DNA of 64,000 nt from Saprospiraceae bacterium (GTDB taxonomy: Bacteria > Bacteroidota > Bacteroidia > Chitinophagales > Saprospiraceae): assembly GCA_016718505.1 (NCBI GenBank), contig JADKDE010000003.1, positions 124,001 through 188,000 of the forward strand, written 5' to 3'. The position numbers and the translations under genes are program-made. The first letter of the stretch is position 1. Every line of letters starts with the position of its first letter. The notes below the pieces were generated by a model. The model saw only the letters and a program-made list of their open reading frames with translations. It made no database searches and was not told the DNA's origin. Of this stretch, positions 35,932 through 44,736 are shown in pieces.

Positions 35932-36651
35932 ATGCGTTATGCAATTTTATGGCTTTCCTTCTTCTTTTTGATTTTTCAACAGAAAGGTCATGCACAAAGT
36001 ATGTACTATATAAAACTTGGCCCCACGGTCGGTTTTCAGAAATGGAATGACTATGGAAAACGCAGTCCATTGTACAAATACCACGTAGCATTGATGGTAG
36101 AAAATGGTGATGTGGAAGAAAAATATGGCTTCTTCGCCTCGCTGGGATATCACGCAAAGGGTAGTGCTATAAGGTTTGGTTCTTACATTTCATCCACGGG
36201 TCAAAATATCCCCGTGAGGACTTTCGAAAATCTTTTTGGCAATTTAAGCCTAAGCCTTGGACTCAAATCCAAAAAACCCTTTGTCAATAATTCCCAGTAC
36301 TATTATGGACTTGGTGTGCGTGGAGATTATACAGTACATACCAAGCTCGAAGTTTTTGGCTATCCCGAAGATGCCATCAAAAGGTTCAATTATGGCCTCT
36401 GGTTGGGCGGTGGCATAGAATTTCCATTTGCTTCACAAAGGTTCATTCTAGAGTTGAGTGTAAGCCCAGATATCAGCAAACAAGTGATCGTAGAGGCATA
36501 CCGATACAAGGATCCTATCACAGGTCTTATTGATTTCGTTCCTTCTCAAAGACAAACCAATACAGCTATGGAGCTTAGCCTTGGCATCCAATTCTGGGGG
36601 AGACCTCCAGTAGAAATGGAATATGAAGAGGAGGAATTGCAAGAAAACTAA
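35932..36651 (+). CDS. Probable outer-membrane beta-barrel protein
   Basis: 239 residues. The signal peptide is MRYAILWLSFFFLIFQQKGHA. The mature part has alternating strands with aromatic ends, such as YYYGLGVRGDYTVHTKL and FNYGLWLGGGIEFPF, and a late LSLGIQFWG strand, the pattern of small porin-like barrels in Bacteroidota. It ends in an acidic tail. No family is recognised with certainty. It is on the same strand as the glucosaminidase gene 42 bp upstream and may be co-transcribed with it. Confidence 0.6.
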   Translation: MRYAILWLSFFFLIFQQKGHAQSMYYIKLGPTVGFQKWNDYGKRSPLYKYHVALMVENGDVEEKYGFFASLGYHAKGSAIRFGSYISSTGQNIPVRTFENLFGNLSLSLGLKSKKPFVNNSQYYYGLGVRGDYTVHTKLEVFGYPEDAIKRFNYGLWLGGGIEFPFASQRFILELSVSPDISKQVIVEAYRYKDPITGLIDFVPSQRQTNTAMELSLGIQFWGRPPVEMEYEEEELQEN

Positions 36652-36658
36652 TTGACTG

Positions 36659-37195
36659 CTACCACTTATTTTTCCACATCATAGATTCCATCGGACGAGG
36701 AGTTTTCTCGGTGTATTTGGCATTCTTTTTTAGGTGATACATATTGTCTATATCTCCTTCGACGGCAAAATAAATCAACTGACCGATGGGCATTCCTAGG
36801 TAGATTTTTACTGGCATGATGCAAGAGATTTCGAGCGTCCAATAATTACAAAATCCGACGTCCCCCTTTCCAGCCGTGGCATGAATATCGATCCCAAGTC
36901 TGCCAACGCTTGATTTTCCTTCCAAAAACGGCACTGCATTGTGTGTTTCCGTGTATTCTTGTGTACTGCCCAGATACAGCACTCCTGGCTGCAAGGTGAA
37001 GCCCTCAGGTGGTATCTCAAAATGCCTAACTTGATTGTGTGATTTGGCATCCAATACATTCCCTTCATAACACGCAAAATAAGGGCTTAGATGCACATCA
37101 TACGAGTTCGTTCCCAAAGCATTTCTGTCAAACGGTTCTATAACTATCTTACCCGTTTCGATGCTTTCTAATATTTTTTGATCTGAAAAAATCAT
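36659..37195 (-). CDS. dcd: dCTP deaminase
   Basis: 178 residues. Deaminates dCTP to dUTP for thymidylate synthesis; a cytosolic trimer of the dUTPase fold. Seen are GTNSYDVHLSP, the FLEGKSSVGRLGI segment (conserved Ser-Ser-x-x-Arg) and ATAGKGDVGFCNYWTLEI with the catalytic Glu, then MPIGQLIYF. Length is normal. It lies 12 bp downstream of the O-antigen ligase gene, so it is probably co-transcribed with it. The pairing has no obvious functional logic. Confidence 0.9.
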   Translation of the reverse strand: MIFSDQKILESIETGKIVIEPFDRNALGTNSYDVHLSPYFACYEGNVLDAKSHNQVRHFEIPPEGFTLQPGVLYLGSTQEYTETHNAVPFLEGKSSVGRLGIDIHATAGKGDVGFCNYWTLEISCIMPVKIYLGMPIGQLIYFAVEGDIDNMYHLKKNAKYTEKTPRPMESMMWKNKW

Positions 37196-37207
37196 ATTTT
37201 CGTCTGT

Positions 37208-38458
37208 TTAAGCCTTTTCTCCTTTAAGATAATTTAATATATACAATTCAAACAAAATAAAAAATGCCACCCCAATGCTTGTCTCCAACGTATATTCTAC
37301 CATAAAGGATAGAAATGTCGCCACATTGAAGGCCAAAAACAGCGTGTTTTTATAATTTTTTTGATAAAATAAGGGCACCAATAGCCCCAGCATCAATCCC
37401 AGCAATCCCACCAGCCCCAGCGAAGCCCATGTGAAAACAAACTGATTGTGCGGTAATTTGGCGATCGTACCAGCGGGATATTTCTCTGCAAATTTTTCGT
37501 CCTTCACCCTCTCGAGGTCCCCCACTCCTACCCCGAGTATGGGGTTTTCCTTGATGATGGACCAACCAATATCCAGCGACCTGATCCTATCAGAATCCGA
37601 ATAATCATTGCCCTTTCCTTCCTTGTGCATCTTCCAGTCATATTGCGAATACGCCACTTTTTGCTGCACACTGGGCAATAGCAAATAGGCCATCGTAGGC
37701 AAGGAAATTCCCGCTACCACCAGCCACCCCAAAAGGTAATATTTTTTTACTTTCAGGATTTCTACCACACACCATACCGCAGCAGCTCCATAAAACGTAA
37801 ATATCCCGCTCCTCACCGCCAAGACATGCAAAAATCCCAGCAAATAAATACCCAAAATGATATTCAATCGCCACTCCCAAGCGTATTTTATCGTGAATTT
37901 GTCCTTGATGATTTGGATTGCGATCAAAAGCGCCATCGCCAGTGTCAAGCCGTATCGGATATAATTTATCGGCGTCGGCAAGCACTTCCCTTGGAATAGC
38001 TGGGCGTTGATGGCCTCAAAATCTTGCAAATATTTCACCCACACATACACCGTACTGCCACAAATCACCCAAAAACCTATCGTAAATATCGTGTATAGCG
38101 TCCTTCGCCTGAACGCCGGCATCGAGGCAAATACAAGCGGCAAGGCCAAAAACGGTAGCTTTATCCTGAAAAAATTCGCCCATTCCTGCGTATCCTCACT
38201 CCAAAAATAAGACAGCGCCCCCACAATCCACAGACCCCACATCGCCCAAAAAGGCGGATACTTCCAGAAATTCCGCCATCCTTCCCCTAGTGATTTACTC
38301 AGTCCAAGACGCCATTTTGGAGACCACTCTAAGTCGATGATCATCGATCCAATCAAGAGAAACATGACCAACGAGGGCAAAAATTTGGACCCGCTCACCA
38401 AGGCGAACAGTTCGAATGTACACAAAAATATCTGCCACTGCGTCTTCGTTATTGTCAT
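37208..38458 (-). CDS. O-antigen ligase family membrane protein
   Basis: 416 residues, about ten membrane helices. The periplasmic loop with NPILGVGVGDLERV and LPHNQFVFTWASLGLVGLLG is the Wzy_C/O-antigen ligase motif region, including the conserved His. Such proteins join or polymerise surface polysaccharide on undecaprenyl or lipid A carriers (WaaL, Wzy or related). No other polysaccharide genes are in view, so the exact role is open. A TAnnTTTG element lies 22 nt upstream. Confidence 0.8.
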   Translation of the reverse strand: MTITKTQWQIFLCTFELFALVSGSKFLPSLVMFLLIGSMIIDLEWSPKWRLGLSKSLGEGWRNFWKYPPFWAMWGLWIVGALSYFWSEDTQEWANFFRIKLPFLALPLVFASMPAFRRRTLYTIFTIGFWVICGSTVYVWVKYLQDFEAINAQLFQGKCLPTPINYIRYGLTLAMALLIAIQIIKDKFTIKYAWEWRLNIILGIYLLGFLHVLAVRSGIFTFYGAAAVWCVVEILKVKKYYLLGWLVVAGISLPTMAYLLLPSVQQKVAYSQYDWKMHKEGKGNDYSDSDRIRSLDIGWSIIKENPILGVGVGDLERVKDEKFAEKYPAGTIAKLPHNQFVFTWASLGLVGLLGLMLGLLVPLFYQKNYKNTLFLAFNVATFLSFMVEYTLETSIGVAFFILFELYILNYLKGEKA

Positions 38459-38479
38459 CGATTTCTAGCTTTACCCGAG

Positions 38480-38487
38480 CAAAGATA
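38480..38487 (-). promoter_or_regulatory. -7 promoter element for the O-antigen ligase/dcd pair
   Basis: The minus strand reads TATCTTTG (TAnnTTTG), ending 22 nt before the ATG at 38458. Confidence 0.5.
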
Positions 38488-38530
38488 AGCTACTTAGCCT
38501 ATTTCTCCCAATTTGATTTTATTAATTTTG

Positions 38531-38622
38531 GGGCGTCCCCATCGCCTCCGCCGATGGTCAGGCTCTTCATGGGTTCCGTCCTTCGGACTCATCTGCGATG
38601 ACCATTCCGATCCTTGACGCGC
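38531..38622 (-). repeat. Structured intergenic repeat, copy 6
   Basis: On the minus strand: outer stem GCGTC (38533-38537 complement) with GACGC (38616-38620 complement), GGAATGG, hairpin 1 TCATC-GCA-GATGA, hairpin 2 GTCC-GAA-GGAC, linker GGAACCCATG, and hairpin 3 CCATCG/CGATGG (38539-38557). All four stems are present. It lies in the 522-bp gap between the divergent ligase and toxin genes. The stretch 38640-38980 shows nothing else. Confidence 0.75.
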
Positions 38623-38980
38623 TGGGTTTTGTGCAAAAATAGGGATAAAACCTAACCCCACCACATATTTTTATTTCTCATATTGGTAAAATATCCGTAC
38701 ATAAATATCAGTCCTCAAAAGCCTTATTCATAGCATATTTTATGTATTTGTTAAAGTTTTGTCCATACTCGCCCCCAAGAGGGTAAACTTATCATTTATT
38801 TCGACTTTTACCATTATCTTGCATTCATATTTTGAATACTGGATATACTACTACAGAATAGTACATGTTGCATCGACTGGCGGCCGCTCTCTAAATGCAC
38901 TCATGACCTAAACTCAAGTCCCTACCACACTTCGAGGTATGCATTTAACTTATTTTATAATTCAAAAAAATTTCAATCGT

Positions 38981-41128
38981 ATGCGTAGTTTATTAAAATT
39001 TACCCCCCCCCCGCGAATCAACAGTATTAAATACTGCATTTATTTTCTATTTGCCATAATAATTTCGTCCACTACTTGGTGGGGATGCAAGAAGGATGTG
39101 GATGGAGGAACTCCTTTCACATTAAATATCAGTGCAGCAAAAAGTATTTTTTATCAACAAACTAACAATACTGAATATGTCAATAGTTTGGACAAACGGG
39201 GTGACATTAGTATTCCAGATTCTCTAAAAACCAAAATTTTACCAAATTGGAGTTTAGCTCGAGAATATTTTGACCAAAACAAAAATCAATATGTAGTAGA
39301 AGTACCTTTGGTTGTCCTACCGTTTTCCATTATAGTATATAAGGATAGTCTTATTACATTAAGCAGCCAATCAAACAATCCAAGCCAAAATTTTAAGAAA
39401 AATTTAATCTTCGTTCAAGACACAAATGGTACGATAGGGATGTGTATTGCAAATCTCTCACCAAAAATAAATCAAGATGGTTCTACTAATTCTAATAATT
39501 CTACTTATGAATATTTGAACGACTTTAAAGGTTTATTATACTTCACTGACTTGAAAGATTCTGTTTTGCAAGGCTACAAATTTGATGATGACGGCTGGGT
39601 AGAGCTACTTAACCAATCGTCCTCCAAAACCACATCTAGTGTAGAGCAAAGGTTTTCTATGATCTGTTTTTCTGATTTTGAACTTAGGTGTATACCTATT
39701 ATGGCATTTGACAGTAAAAACCCCGAAAAAAGAGGCGGAGAAGAAGAATGTAAGTGGGTAAGAGTAGGAGAAACTTGCTTCTTGGTTGGTGGTCCATTTG
39801 GTGGTGGTGGTGGTGGCGGTACAGGAGGGTCAGGTGGAGCTAATGGTGGAACTTTTGGCTTCAACCCAAATCGAAATCCTATCTTAGGAGGTTCAGGAGG
39901 TACAGGCACGACAGGAGATATGACCAAAATTATTGCAGATATTAAAACAAATTTTCAAACATATCTCACCGGTATTCATATTACCGCTGGAAATATTGAT
40001 GAAATATATGCCTATGTAGATCCTGGGTGTATTACAAGTGGTGGATCCTCTGAATCATGTTTTAAAGATGGTTTTGAAGCGTACAAATATCAAATAATCC
40101 AGAATCAGCTAAAACCTATCCTTGGTTTAAATTTAGTTGAAATTGATTTTTTAGATAATAACATCAATCTTGCAATCATTCTTTCAGACTTTTTAAATAA
40201 TGATATTAATGTGGATCCAGTTTCACTTCTGCAGTTGAATGAAATAAATCCAGCTTCTATTTACACCTGTAAAATGGCATTAAAATCAGCACAGCTGGGC
40301 TTAATATCACAAGAATTGAATGGGACAAATTTTAATGCCATATCTACAATCCTTCCACAAGCAGCAAAAGACAAACTTTCGGCGAACCCAATTTTGGTAA
40401 AAATATTTTTTAATCTTTCATGCGCAAAATTAAAATTAAATCATCCAGAATGGAGTGCTGACAGGATTTATATTGAGGCACTGGTTGAAGTTGTTCATGT
40501 TGGTTTAGACATTTTGGGTTTAATCCCTGTATTTGGTGAAGTCTGCGATCTCACAAACGGTGGCATATATGCACTCCAGGGAGATGGTGTGAATGCTTCT
40601 TTTTCATTTGTTGCAGCTGCCCCTCTTCTAGGATGGGCGTCCACAGGCAGTAAATACGCATTCAAGGTATTAAACTTATCCCATACAAAAACCACCTTAA
40701 ATTGGATCCAGGATGGGACAAAGATAGTTTTTGGAGCTAGTGATAATGCGCTCCGAAGTCAAGCTCGAAGAATCTTAAAACTCACAAAAGGTGATGGAAA
40801 AATCGCCCATCATATCTTACCTTTGGGCTTAAAAGATCTTCCAATCGTGCAAAAAGCAGCAAAGGCGGCTGGTGAGCCGTTTCATATGAATCAATATTAC
40901 ACTGATGCCAACAAAGCTCGAAATCTTTTTGCCATTGATGCCAGTAGGCATACTGGGGGGCATGAGGCTTATTCTCGAAAAATTGAAGACTATCTAACTC
41001 GGTATTTTAACTCTAATTCCTCTATGACTAGTGAACAAGCGAGAGATTTTATGAATAATTTCATTAAAATGATGGAAAATAAGCTCAAGAATTCTACTGG
41101 CGATATCAATAATTTACAAATACCTTAA
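38981..41128 (+). CDS. Polymorphic toxin with C-terminal AHH nuclease domain, probable lipoprotein
   Basis: 715 residues from the ATG at 38981. An N-terminal hydrophobic segment ends in WWGCKKD, a weak lipobox with Cys36. The middle is a long unclassified region with a Gly-rich linker (GGPFGGGGGGGTGGSGG). The last 110 or so residues are an AHH-type nuclease of the HNH/Endo VII group: KIAHHILPLG with His610-His611, then RNLFAID and RHTGGHEAYSRKIEDYL. This is the modular layout of contact-dependent or secreted antibacterial toxins with a variable C-terminal warhead. The next gene, 10 bp later, has immunity-protein features. A C(10) tract lies at codons 8-11. Confidence 0.75.
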   Translation: MRSLLKFTPPPRINSIKYCIYFLFAIIISSTTWWGCKKDVDGGTPFTLNISAAKSIFYQQTNNTEYVNSLDKRGDISIPDSLKTKILPNWSLAREYFDQNKNQYVVEVPLVVLPFSIIVYKDSLITLSSQSNNPSQNFKKNLIFVQDTNGTIGMCIANLSPKINQDGSTNSNNSTYEYLNDFKGLLYFTDLKDSVLQGYKFDDDGWVELLNQSSSKTTSSVEQRFSMICFSDFELRCIPIMAFDSKNPEKRGGEEECKWVRVGETCFLVGGPFGGGGGGGTGGSGGANGGTFGFNPNRNPILGGSGGTGTTGDMTKIIADIKTNFQTYLTGIHITAGNIDEIYAYVDPGCITSGGSSESCFKDGFEAYKYQIIQNQLKPILGLNLVEIDFLDNNINLAIILSDFLNNDINVDPVSLLQLNEINPASIYTCKMALKSAQLGLISQELNGTNFNAISTILPQAAKDKLSANPILVKIFFNLSCAKLKLNHPEWSADRIYIEALVEVVHVGLDILGLIPVFGEVCDLTNGGIYALQGDGVNASFSFVAAAPLLGWASTGSKYAFKVLNLSHTKTTLNWIQDGTKIVFGASDNALRSQARRILKLTKGDGKIAHHILPLGLKDLPIVQKAAKAAGEPFHMNQYYTDANKARNLFAIDASRHTGGHEAYSRKIEDYLTRYFNSNSSMTSEQARDFMNNFIKMMENKLKNSTGDINNLQIP
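39003..39012 (+). repeat. C(10) homopolymer inside the toxin coding start
   Basis: Ten consecutive C beginning 22 nt after the ATG, encoding part of Thr-Pro-Pro-Pro. The tract is exceptional for AT-rich DNA. As read it keeps the frame open; a change of one C would end translation early. Confidence 0.85.
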
Positions 41129-41138
41129 TCAAGTTGAT

Positions 41139-41837
41139 ATGAAATATTATTTTATTGAACATTCACTCGACCCCAAAATCATTGGTCGTCAATTCCCACA
41201 ATCGCAAGAAGCAGTATGGCCACTCATTATAAATGACCCAGATTTAGTTTTTAACCATCCGCTTTCGTTTCATAAATATTTATTTGTGAAAGCACCTCCA
41301 AATGTGGTGGTTCCCGATTTTGTGATGAGAAATTCTGCCAAGATCACAGATTATATAAATGCAGCAAGTGCGAATTTTCCAATAATTTCACGCAAGATGG
41401 TGGATATAATAGATCAGCATAAAAGCTCAAATTTTCAATGGTTGCCTACCCATTTACTATGGAAGGAGACCAAAATTGGAGACTATTTCATGCTCAATCC
41501 TTTGTATGTGGATTATGAAATTTTGGATTTAGAAAAGTCAGAATTTGAAAAAATTGAAGATTGTAGCTTAATTTATCCTCCAAAATCAGTTTTTCTTCCT
41601 AAAAATTATGAAGAATTAAGTTTTTATGATAGTGCCATTTTTAAATCAACCTCTAAAGAAAGAATTGAAGTAAAAAGCTGCGTGATAAATAAAGAAGCTC
41701 AAGGCGATCTATATTATCTCAAGAATTTTTATGTACTTGATTTAACGAGATATACATCTGGTTTAATCATCTCCGAGAAAGTAAAACAAGAACTAGAAGC
41801 CGCCAAATGCACAGGGTTTGACCTGATTGAATTGTAG
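41139..41837 (+). CDS. Probable immunity protein for the AHH toxin (Imm11/DUF1629-like)
   Basis: 232 residues, cytosolic (no signal). Starts 10 bp after the toxin. The C-terminal SGLIISEKVKQELEAAKCTGFDLIEL follows the pattern of the Imm11/DUF1629 group of immunity proteins, which end in a helix-strand pair of this form. Position and size match polymorphic toxin cassettes, in which the immunity gene follows the toxin and neutralises it by binding. Exact family membership is moderately certain. A hairpin with a T-rich tail follows. Confidence 0.6.
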   Translation: MKYYFIEHSLDPKIIGRQFPQSQEAVWPLIINDPDLVFNHPLSFHKYLFVKAPPNVVVPDFVMRNSAKITDYINAASANFPIISRKMVDIIDQHKSSNFQWLPTHLLWKETKIGDYFMLNPLYVDYEILDLEKSEFEKIEDCSLIYPPKSVFLPKNYEELSFYDSAIFKSTSKERIEVKSCVINKEAQGDLYYLKNFYVLDLTRYTSGLIISEKVKQELEAAKCTGFDLIEL

Positions 41838-41848
41838 GTAGCTTGTAA

Positions 41849-41887
41849 TACCAAGGTAGCTATAGTTGACTGCCTTGGTACTTTTAT
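41849..41887 (+). terminator. Terminator-like hairpin after the immunity gene
   Basis: TACCAAGG (41849-41856) pairs with CCTTGGTA (41873-41880), followed by CTTTTATT. Confidence 0.5.
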
Positions 41888-41917
41888 TCTTCGAGGCGCA
41901 AGTTTGAAAACATGCCC

Positions 41918-42134
41918 CACGATGGTCGAAGTCTGTGCCTTCGATCCGATATTTTATGAATTTATAATTCAGCAGCAATAATCTGCTGTAAATGTCAGAA
42001 AGTGTAAAGAATTTATAACCATGAATTTTAGAGCTATATTTGGGATAATGACACTCGTTAAAAATGTGTCAGAACACTTGGAATCGCAAATTCATTATGT
42101 ATTGCATCGCAGTTAGAAACTGCGACGATCGGTG
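41918..42134. mobile_element. MITE-like repeat, copy 1
   Basis: 217 bp, nearly identical to 44301-44504 except for a 13-nt length difference near 42078. The ends are imperfect inverted repeats: CACGATGGTCGAAGT at the left and, on the other strand, CACCGATCGTCGCAGT at the right. Internal hairpins are GAAG-TCTGTGC-CTTC, CAGCAG/CTGCTG and TCGCAGTT/AACTGCGA. There is no coding capacity and no clear target duplication. Confidence 0.6.
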
Positions 42135-42402
42135 ATCTTTTTCGTGGCAAATTAATATAGCAACATACCCATTATGAAAATGTACATTGTTTTGCATTAT
42201 TTTGGTTGAATTTCTTAAATTCTTGTGGAATTTTCCAGCTTTAACGTCTTTAGGTTATATACAAGAATAAAATACGCTTGGTGGAATAAATCGGGGCATT
42301 GCTTGTCGAGGATCAACAACTCATAGCGGAAAAAGTAAAAATATCTACTCATAAAAAACTGAACATCTAAACTTTGCCAAAAACTCTGGTTTACTAGAGT
42401 TA

Positions 42403-42579
42403 ATGTTATTGAATTTATATGAAGTGACTGGAAAAAGAATTTATAGTGAAAATCTACAAATACCAAACTTAGTTTCCGAAACAATTATAGATATTTCAAA
42501 ATTTTCGGAAGGAGTCTATATTTTGCAAATTCAATACCAAAATTTTATTGAAATGAAAAAATTCATTGTAACAAAATGA
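42403..42579 (+). pseudogene. T9SS sorting-domain remnant
   Basis: The reading from 42403 gives LMLLNLYEVTGKRIYSE and SETIIDISKFSEGVYILQIQ, ending KKFIVTK and a stop. This is the back half of a type A sorting domain with no preceding protein. Weak traces of the front half (VKISTHKKLNI) lie in another frame at about 42325-42370. The region 42135-42330 shows nothing recognisable. Confidence 0.65.
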
Positions 42580-42649
42580 AAATAGGTTCTTATCAAAGGG
42601 TTATTATATCTTTTAATTCGATTTTGGTTAACTCTTAAATATTAAAAAA

Positions 42650-43371
42650 ATGAAAAGTGTTAAGTTATTTGGTCCATTTAATTTTACGGTGTGGTCCTAT
42701 AAATCTTTATTTTGGATAATAACATTGATGGTGATGAATTTATCACCCTTATTGAGCCAAACCAAATCCATAGACGATACAGATTCTTCGCCCTTTGATT
42801 TCTCCTTAGATGCGGGAGTAATTTATGGTTTATTCGATTGGCCTAAAAAGAATTTTAATACATCAATAAAAAGTGGGTATCTTAGAGCGAGCACAGAAAA
42901 TGCGATTATAGAACAAACTAAAAAGGAAGCGGAGGCATATGTAGAATTGATGTTTGGAATCTCACCACGTTCTGATACCATTTGGATGCTCAACGCTAAA
43001 CTGGGAGTAGGTGGGACAATTATTTCTGAGAAAAAAGTCAAAATTCCCATGTATCTAAATATAGGTTATGGGTTGGCACGTGTTCCAGATAGATTTGGCA
43101 ATTGTTCTTACATTTATTTTATGATAATTCTGCTAATGCAGATCATCAAGTTATGGCAGATACATACAGAAATTATTTAATAAATGGAATTAGAGAATTT
43201 GATCTTTTGAGAAATCCGCCTATAATTAGAACTAATCAATATTATAGTGATTTAACTTGGTTTGGGATAAGGTCAGATGCTGGTCAAATATATGATAATT
43301 TAAGTCAAAGCGAAAAGGATAGAATTCAAAATTTAATTAATATTGAGAATTTTGCTGGTGGCTGTAATTAA
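42650..43371 (+). CDS. Secreted protein of unknown family with one apparent frameshift
   Basis: A hydrophobic N-terminal segment (about residues 17-35, IITLMVMNLSPLLSQ) acts as signal. The middle has beta-strand-like segments (LDAGVIYGLF, YLNIGYGLARV). The frame breaks at a TTTT run at 43117-43120. Adding one T gives about 240 residues ending ADTYRNYLINGIREFDLL ... QIYDNLSQSEKDRIQNLIN ... FAGGCN. The C-terminal helical tail recalls the ends of some secreted toxin cassettes, but I cannot name it. The AT-rich gene is followed 13 bp later by another secreted protein, perhaps its partner. Confidence 0.5.
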
Positions 43372-43384
43372 TTTTAAATGAAGT

Positions 43385-44098
43385 ATGAAAAGAATATTTT
43401 TTCTTCTAAAGTGTTTTTTATTTTATTCCTCATTAATAGGGCAAACAAGGTATTATTTGTTGTCAAAAGGGAATATTGGGTTAAAGAATTTGGTAAAAAT
43501 TAATTTAGAATGGGGTAATACTTCATTAACTCATATTAATTGCGAAAATAGTAAATATTATATTAATTGTGTTCTAAAAGAAATAAAACCAAAAGAAATC
43601 ACTTTAAACCCTAAATTTAAACAAATTGTTTTAGATAAAAATAGTCTTTCGAGACTAATTCTTAATGATATAGTTGTGGAAGAATTGAATGGTATTTTAA
43701 TTTGGTATAAAGTAATTGAATCAAGTAGGGTATACAAAAAATCGAAAAACAAATATTACTATCCTCAAACAAATTTAGTAATGCCTCCCAATTTAAATAA
43801 CTGTTTTGTATTAGATAATGATACTCTGATAATTTTAAAAAAAGATGAATTTCGGTCAAAGTTAATCACAAATGCTCCTTATTTTTATTATGAGATTAGC
43901 TATAATTTTTTAGAGTCGAAATCTGATCCAAGTCAATTTGCAAGTTATTTTATTCCATATATTGGAACAGTTGGGAAGTCAAATTTTGAGTTGATGGATA
44001 AAAAATATTGGTATATGGCAAAAACTATCAACAATAAGCCGGCTACCCAATTTCTCCGACAAAATCGCAACTTCATCAAAAAAGTTTGTAAATGGTAA
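43385..44098 (+). CDS. Secreted protein of unknown function
   Basis: 237 residues. The signal peptide is MKRIFFLLKCFLFYSSLIGQ. The mature part is basic and rich in Asn, Lys, Tyr and Leu, with mixed strands and no motif that I recognise. The coding sequence is among the most AT-rich in the window. It begins 13 bp after the preceding frameshifted gene and ends before a strong terminator, so the two form an operon. Function unknown. Confidence 0.55.
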   Translation: MKRIFFLLKCFLFYSSLIGQTRYYLLSKGNIGLKNLVKINLEWGNTSLTHINCENSKYYINCVLKEIKPKEITLNPKFKQIVLDKNSLSRLILNDIVVEELNGILIWYKVIESSRVYKKSKNKYYYPQTNLVMPPNLNNCFVLDNDTLIILKKDEFRSKLITNAPYFYYEISYNFLESKSDPSQFASYFIPYIGTVGKSNFELMDKKYWYMAKTINNKPATQFLRQNRNFIKKVCKW

Positions 44099-44109
44099 TT
44101 TTTACATCA

Positions 44110-44136
44110 GCGGCTGCCAAAAAGTAGCCGCTTTTT
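44110..44136 (+). terminator. Rho-independent terminator
   Basis: GCGGCT (44110-44115) pairs with AGCCGC (44126-44131), followed by TTTTT. It is nearly the same as the terminator at 44577. Confidence 0.7.
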
Positions 44137-44262
44137 CATTTCAGTTCCATATTAATGCCTTGTTATACCCTCAATTTTCAAAATATATTAAAATCGCAAT
44201 GTTAAATACCAAATAATTTTCAGTTAGAGTTTATAACCTATCTTTATTCATAAATCAACTTA
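44110..44262 (+). repeat. Duplicated terminator/leader segment, copy 1
   Basis: About 150 bp, similar to 44577-44727. Shared parts are the terminator stem, TTTTTCATTTCA, then TTAAAATCGCAA, GTTAAATACCAAATAATTTT, GAGTTTATAACCTATCTTTA and TAAATCAACTTA. Downstream of this copy lies a bare gene start (ATGAAAAAATCAC at 44287) that runs into MITE copy 2. Confidence 0.65.
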
Positions 44263-44300
44263 GTTTTAATTTTTAAAATCTATTCTATGAAAAAATCACC

Positions 44301-44504
44301 CACGATGGTCGAAGTCTGTGCCTTCGATCCGATATTTTATGAATTTATAATTCAGCAGCAATTATCTGCTGTAAATGTCAGAAAGTGTAAAGAATTTATA
44401 ACCATGAATTTTAGAGCTATATTTGGGATAATGACACTCGTTAAAAATGTGTCAGAACACATGATTATGTATTGCATCGCAGTTAGAAACTGCGACGATC
44501 GGTG
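44301..44504. mobile_element. MITE-like repeat, copy 2, inserted just inside a gene start
   Basis: 204 bp, nearly identical to 41918-42134, with the same imperfect terminal inverted repeats. It begins 14 nt after an ATG whose context (TTTTTAAAATCTATTCTATG) matches that of the lipoprotein gene at 45650. It probably cut off an old paralogue. A further hairpin, GGCGCAAGTC/GACTTGTGCC (44513-44535), with a T-rich tail lies just beyond it. Confidence 0.6.
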
Positions 44505-44576
44505 GCTCTCTTGGCGCAAGTCTTAGACTTGTGCCTTTCTATTTCTTTTTTGTAAATGTAGTCATTGACACCTTTA

Positions 44577-44603
44577 CGGCTACCCCAAATGTAGCCGCTT
44601 TTT
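44577..44603 (+). terminator. Rho-independent terminator
   Basis: CGGCTA (44577-44582) pairs with TAGCCG (44592-44597), then C and TTTTT. It is a paralogue of the terminator at 44110. Confidence 0.65.
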
Positions 44604-44727
44604 CATTTCAAACTCCTATCATTGCCATTCTATACTACCATTATTAAATTTGTTAAAATCGCAAGGTTAAATACCAAATAATTTTCATTTTGAGTTTATA
44701 ACCTATCTTTATTTATAAATCAACTTA
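44577..44727 (+). repeat. Duplicated terminator/leader segment, copy 2
   Basis: Matches 44110-44262 as described there. Here it directly precedes the FGE-domain gene at 44737 and presumably carries its promoter and leader. Confidence 0.65.
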
Positions 44728-44736
44728 ATAATTATT

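Noticed and set aside
39574..39927. Pro-rich 117-residue reading frame opposite the toxin
   Set aside because: It mirrors the Gly-rich linker of the toxin gene; the low complexity alone keeps the frame open.
41918..44504. CRISPR array
   Set aside because: There are only two copies of about 200 bp, with internal hairpins and no regular spacers. Nothing CRISPR-like was seen elsewhere.
44287..44526. 79-residue reading frame starting MKKSPTMVE
   Set aside because: Only the first four codons belong to an old gene start; the rest runs through MITE copy 2, whose other copy is not translated in a comparable context.
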